Below the pieces are notes generated by a model. The model was given only the letters and a program-made list of their open reading frames with translations, was not told the DNA's origin and made no database searches. 64,000 nucleotides of DNA from Saprospiraceae bacterium UBA7328 (lineage in GTDB: Bacteria; Bacteroidota; Bacteroidia; Chitinophagales; Saprospiraceae): the NCBI GenBank assembly GCA_002471345.1, contig DKPS01000192.1, positions 1-64,000 of the forward strand. The letters run 5' to 3'. A program made the position numbers and the translations under genes. Numbering within the stretch: position 1 is the first letter of the stretch; every line of letters begins with the position of its first letter. This document shows positions 62,138 to 64,000 of the stretch, piece after piece.

Positions 62138-63255
62138 ATAAAAGAAAAATCATTATTTCAATTGTAATGACTACGCTAATATTGCTTTTAGCAATATTGG
62201 CCTACAACAACCTATCTAGTCAGAAGAAATCAACAATCTCTGATGTAACCCCTTCAGAGGATTTGGTTTCAGTAAGTACTAATCGATACGAAATCACAAC
62301 TACCCAAAGTAAGATTAAAGTGGACGGAAGAGTAAGGGCATATGAGCAAATAGATATTGCATCAGAAGTAAGTGGAAGACTTCAGGTTACTGCTAAGAAA
62401 TGGAGAGATGGAATGTATTTTAAAGAAGGAGAACTTCTTTTCCAAGTGGACAGTGAAGATCAAAGGTTTGACCTCTTCGCCCAACGTAGTAGTCTACTTA
62501 ATGCGATAACTCAGATCATGCCTGATCTCAAATTTGACTATCCCAGTGCATTTCAAAAATGGAAAAGTTATCTGGATGATTTTAATGTAGAGCGGAACAC
62601 TCCCCAACTTCCTAAGATCAGTTCGGATCAAGAAAAGTATTACGTAGCTGGTAAAAATATTTACAATCTTTTCTACTCCATTAAAAGTGCTGAAGAGAAA
62701 CTAAAAGATTATCAAATCTACGCACCTTTTTCTGGAGTATTCCTAAATGTAAGTGGTTATCCAGGTTCCGTAGTAAGCCCGGGCAGTCCTTTAGGTAGGC
62801 TAATGAACACTAGTAAATATGAGCTTTCTACACCAATAAGTTCTAAAGACTATAAATTGATAAAAAGAGGACAGAAAGTCACTCTAGTTAGTGACGATTT
62901 AGGATTTACTTATAACGGTACAATAAGTCGTATCAGCAATCAAATAGACCAAGTCACACAGAGTATTCCAATATTCATATCCGTATTTGGAAAAGAACTC
63001 AGAGATGGAATGTATCTACATGGTGAACTGATTGGTGAAAGCCTAGAATCTATTTCTGCTCTACCTCTTTCTGCTATTGCGGATGAAAGCAATGTATATT
63101 TCCTTCAAGACAGCATAGTCAGATCTAAACCTGTAGAGATCATCCTGAGATCTGATGATGAAGTGTATGTCAGAGGAATTAACTCGGGAGATGACATTAT
63201 AACAGAAGGTCTGAATGGTCTTTCTCCTGGACAACGTGCAATCAAAGGAAATTAA
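62134..63255 (+). CDS. RND efflux membrane-fusion protein (HlyD/AcrA type)
   Basis: Periplasmic adaptor linking the RND pump to an outer-membrane channel, 373 residues. One N-terminal span (IIISIVMTTLILLLAILAY) anchors it. The lipoyl half-motifs are VRAYEQIDIASEVSGRL and YQIYAPFSGVFLNVSGYPGSVVSPGSPLG, with a short helical hairpin between; the beta-barrel and membrane-proximal domains follow. No lipobox Cys is present. It overlaps the MarR gene by 4 bases and precedes the pump gene by 6. No TolC-type gene is visible before the window ends. Confidence 0.9.
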   Translation: MNKRKIIISIVMTTLILLLAILAYNNLSSQKKSTISDVTPSEDLVSVSTNRYEITTTQSKIKVDGRVRAYEQIDIASEVSGRLQVTAKKWRDGMYFKEGELLFQVDSEDQRFDLFAQRSSLLNAITQIMPDLKFDYPSAFQKWKSYLDDFNVERNTPQLPKISSDQEKYYVAGKNIYNLFYSIKSAEEKLKDYQIYAPFSGVFLNVSGYPGSVVSPGSPLGRLMNTSKYELSTPISSKDYKLIKRGQKVTLVSDDLGFTYNGTISRISNQIDQVTQSIPIFISVFGKELRDGMYLHGELIGESLESISALPLSAIADESNVYFLQDSIVRSKPVEIILRSDDEVYVRGINSGDDIITEGLNGLSPGQRAIKGN

Positions 63256-63261
63256 GAAATT

Positions 63262-64000
63262 ATGAGAGGTATAATTAATTTTTTCCTTAAAAACTCAGTT
63301 GCTGCGAATCTCTTGATGGTCTTCATAATGATCATGGGATTTGTTAGTCTTTCTACCCTAGAGACTTCATTTTTTCCTGAAGTTCCATCAAGACTCATTA
63401 ATATTCAATTGGTTTATCCTGGTGCATCTCCCCAAGAAATGGAAGAGGGTGTAGTCAATAAAATTGAAGAAAATCTTGTAGGCATTGCGAATGTAAAAGA
63501 AACTACTTCTAGTTCTTCAGAAAATTCTGCATCTATACTTGTAGAAGTAGAAAGAGGGGCAAACACAGACATTGTCCTTCAAGATGTCAAGAATTCTGTT
63601 GATCAGATCAACTCCTTTCCAAGAGATCTCGAGCCTCCAATTATTTTCAAACAAGTCCGAATTACTCCAGCCTATGCATTCTCTATTTCAGGTGATATGG
63701 ATTTGAGATCATTGAAAAGATATGCTCGGATTGCCGAGGATGATCTCCTAGCCATAAATGGAATTTCCAGGGTGGATTTAAAAGGGTTTCCAGATGAAGA
63801 GATTGAAATCAGTTTCAGAGAACAGGATATGAGGGCGCTCAATATAACCTTTGCCGAAGCTGTGAACGCAGTATCTCAAAACAATTTACTTACTACTGGT
63901 GGAACAATAAAAACGGAAAAAGAAGAACTCCTTATAAGGGCCAAGAATAAAAAATACTATGCGGAAGAGTTAGCAGATATTGTCATACTCAACAATCCAA
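63262..64000 (+). CDS. RND efflux permease (AcrB/MdtB type), 5' part
   Basis: The first ~246 residues of an inner-membrane proton-driven pump, cut by the window end; the full protein should have about 1,000. After the first helix (NLLMVFIMIMGFVSLSTLE) come ETSFFPEVPSRLINIQLVYPGASPQ and EMEEGVVNKIEE, the standard start of the porter domain in this superfamily. The ATG at 63262 lies 6 bases after the stop of the adaptor gene. Substrate and partner channel are unknown; the frame is intact as far as seen. Confidence 0.93.
   Translation, partial: MRGIINFFLKNSVAANLLMVFIMIMGFVSLSTLETSFFPEVPSRLINIQLVYPGASPQEMEEGVVNKIEENLVGIANVKETTSSSSENSASILVEVERGANTDIVLQDVKNSVDQINSFPRDLEPPIIFKQVRITPAYAFSISGDMDLRSLKRYARIAEDDLLAINGISRVDLKGFPDEEIEISFREQDMRALNITFAEAVNAVSQNNLLTTGGTIKTEKEELLIRAKNKKYYAEELADIVILNNP

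Overview
The window reads as chromosome of a Bacteroidota bacterium, probably a marine Cytophagales/Saprospirales-like lineage; I cannot be more precise. The signs are AT-rich DNA, few Shine-Dalgarno sequences, several promoters of the TAnnTTTG type, a type IX secretion (T9SS) C-terminal sorting domain on a haem peroxidase, and families typical of the phylum: periplasmic-TPR HisKA_2 kinases, ABC permease/M1 peptidase fusions, DUF5117-type metalloproteases, and tail-fibre (S74) surface proteins. There is no prophage, insertion sequence, CRISPR array or rRNA operon. One tRNA gene, tRNA-Val(GAC), is present.

Layout. 1-8.4 kb: 3' part of pbpC, a glycosyltransferase plus DMT exporter, a small acyl-CoA/methyl-transfer cluster (CaiB/BaiF racemase, SDR, homocysteine methyltransferase) and a patatin. 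8.6-13.1 kb: an export cluster of DUF1800, DUF1501 and a cytochrome-c-like surface protein. 13.1-18 kb: a small exported protein, an aspartic protease, an SsuD-like monooxygenase, mltG and panB. 18-24.7 kb: the most unusual locus, a TPR histidine kinase, its LuxR-type response regulator, a 41-residue ORF and an 844-residue protein that joins a LuxR DNA-binding domain, one membrane span, three ~180-residue beta-repeat modules and a C-terminal S74 self-cleaving chaperone domain. A shared palindrome (TGTCACCCA-N2-T-N-GGTGAT) lies upstream of both parts of this locus. 24.7-32.4 kb: a tandem pair of paralogous lipoproteins, an MBL hydrolase, a membrane patatin, and a MoxR/VWA pair. 32.4-38.9 kb: an ABC exporter and an ABC permease-M1 peptidase system. 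39.5-48.4 kb: TspO-like protein, sodium symporter, P1 peptidase, rhomboid, tdk, murQ, an M19 dipeptidase gene broken by one in-frame stop, and alkA. 48.5-61.5 kb: lipoprotein, T9SS haem peroxidase, MATE pump, PASTA protein, metalloprotease, dcd, phosphopantetheinyl transferase, tRNA-Val, RluA-type synthase, esterase, ABC-F ATPase and a small membrane protein. 61.6 kb to the end: a MarR-controlled RND efflux operon with a perfect 22-bp palindromic operator, running off the window.

How the genes work together. Cell-envelope work dominates: peptidoglycan synthesis and turnover (pbpC, mltG, murQ, PASTA), lipid hydrolysis (two patatins), export and efflux (two ABC systems, MATE, RND), and secreted hydrolases. 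The 18-23.4 kb locus looks like a signalling unit in which a two-component system is linked to a membrane-tethered transcription factor with an extracytoplasmic S74 domain, an arrangement reminiscent of eukaryotic MYRF. This is the best candidate in the window for an undescribed system. All functional statements come from reading the sequence and from remembered family knowledge; no searches were run.
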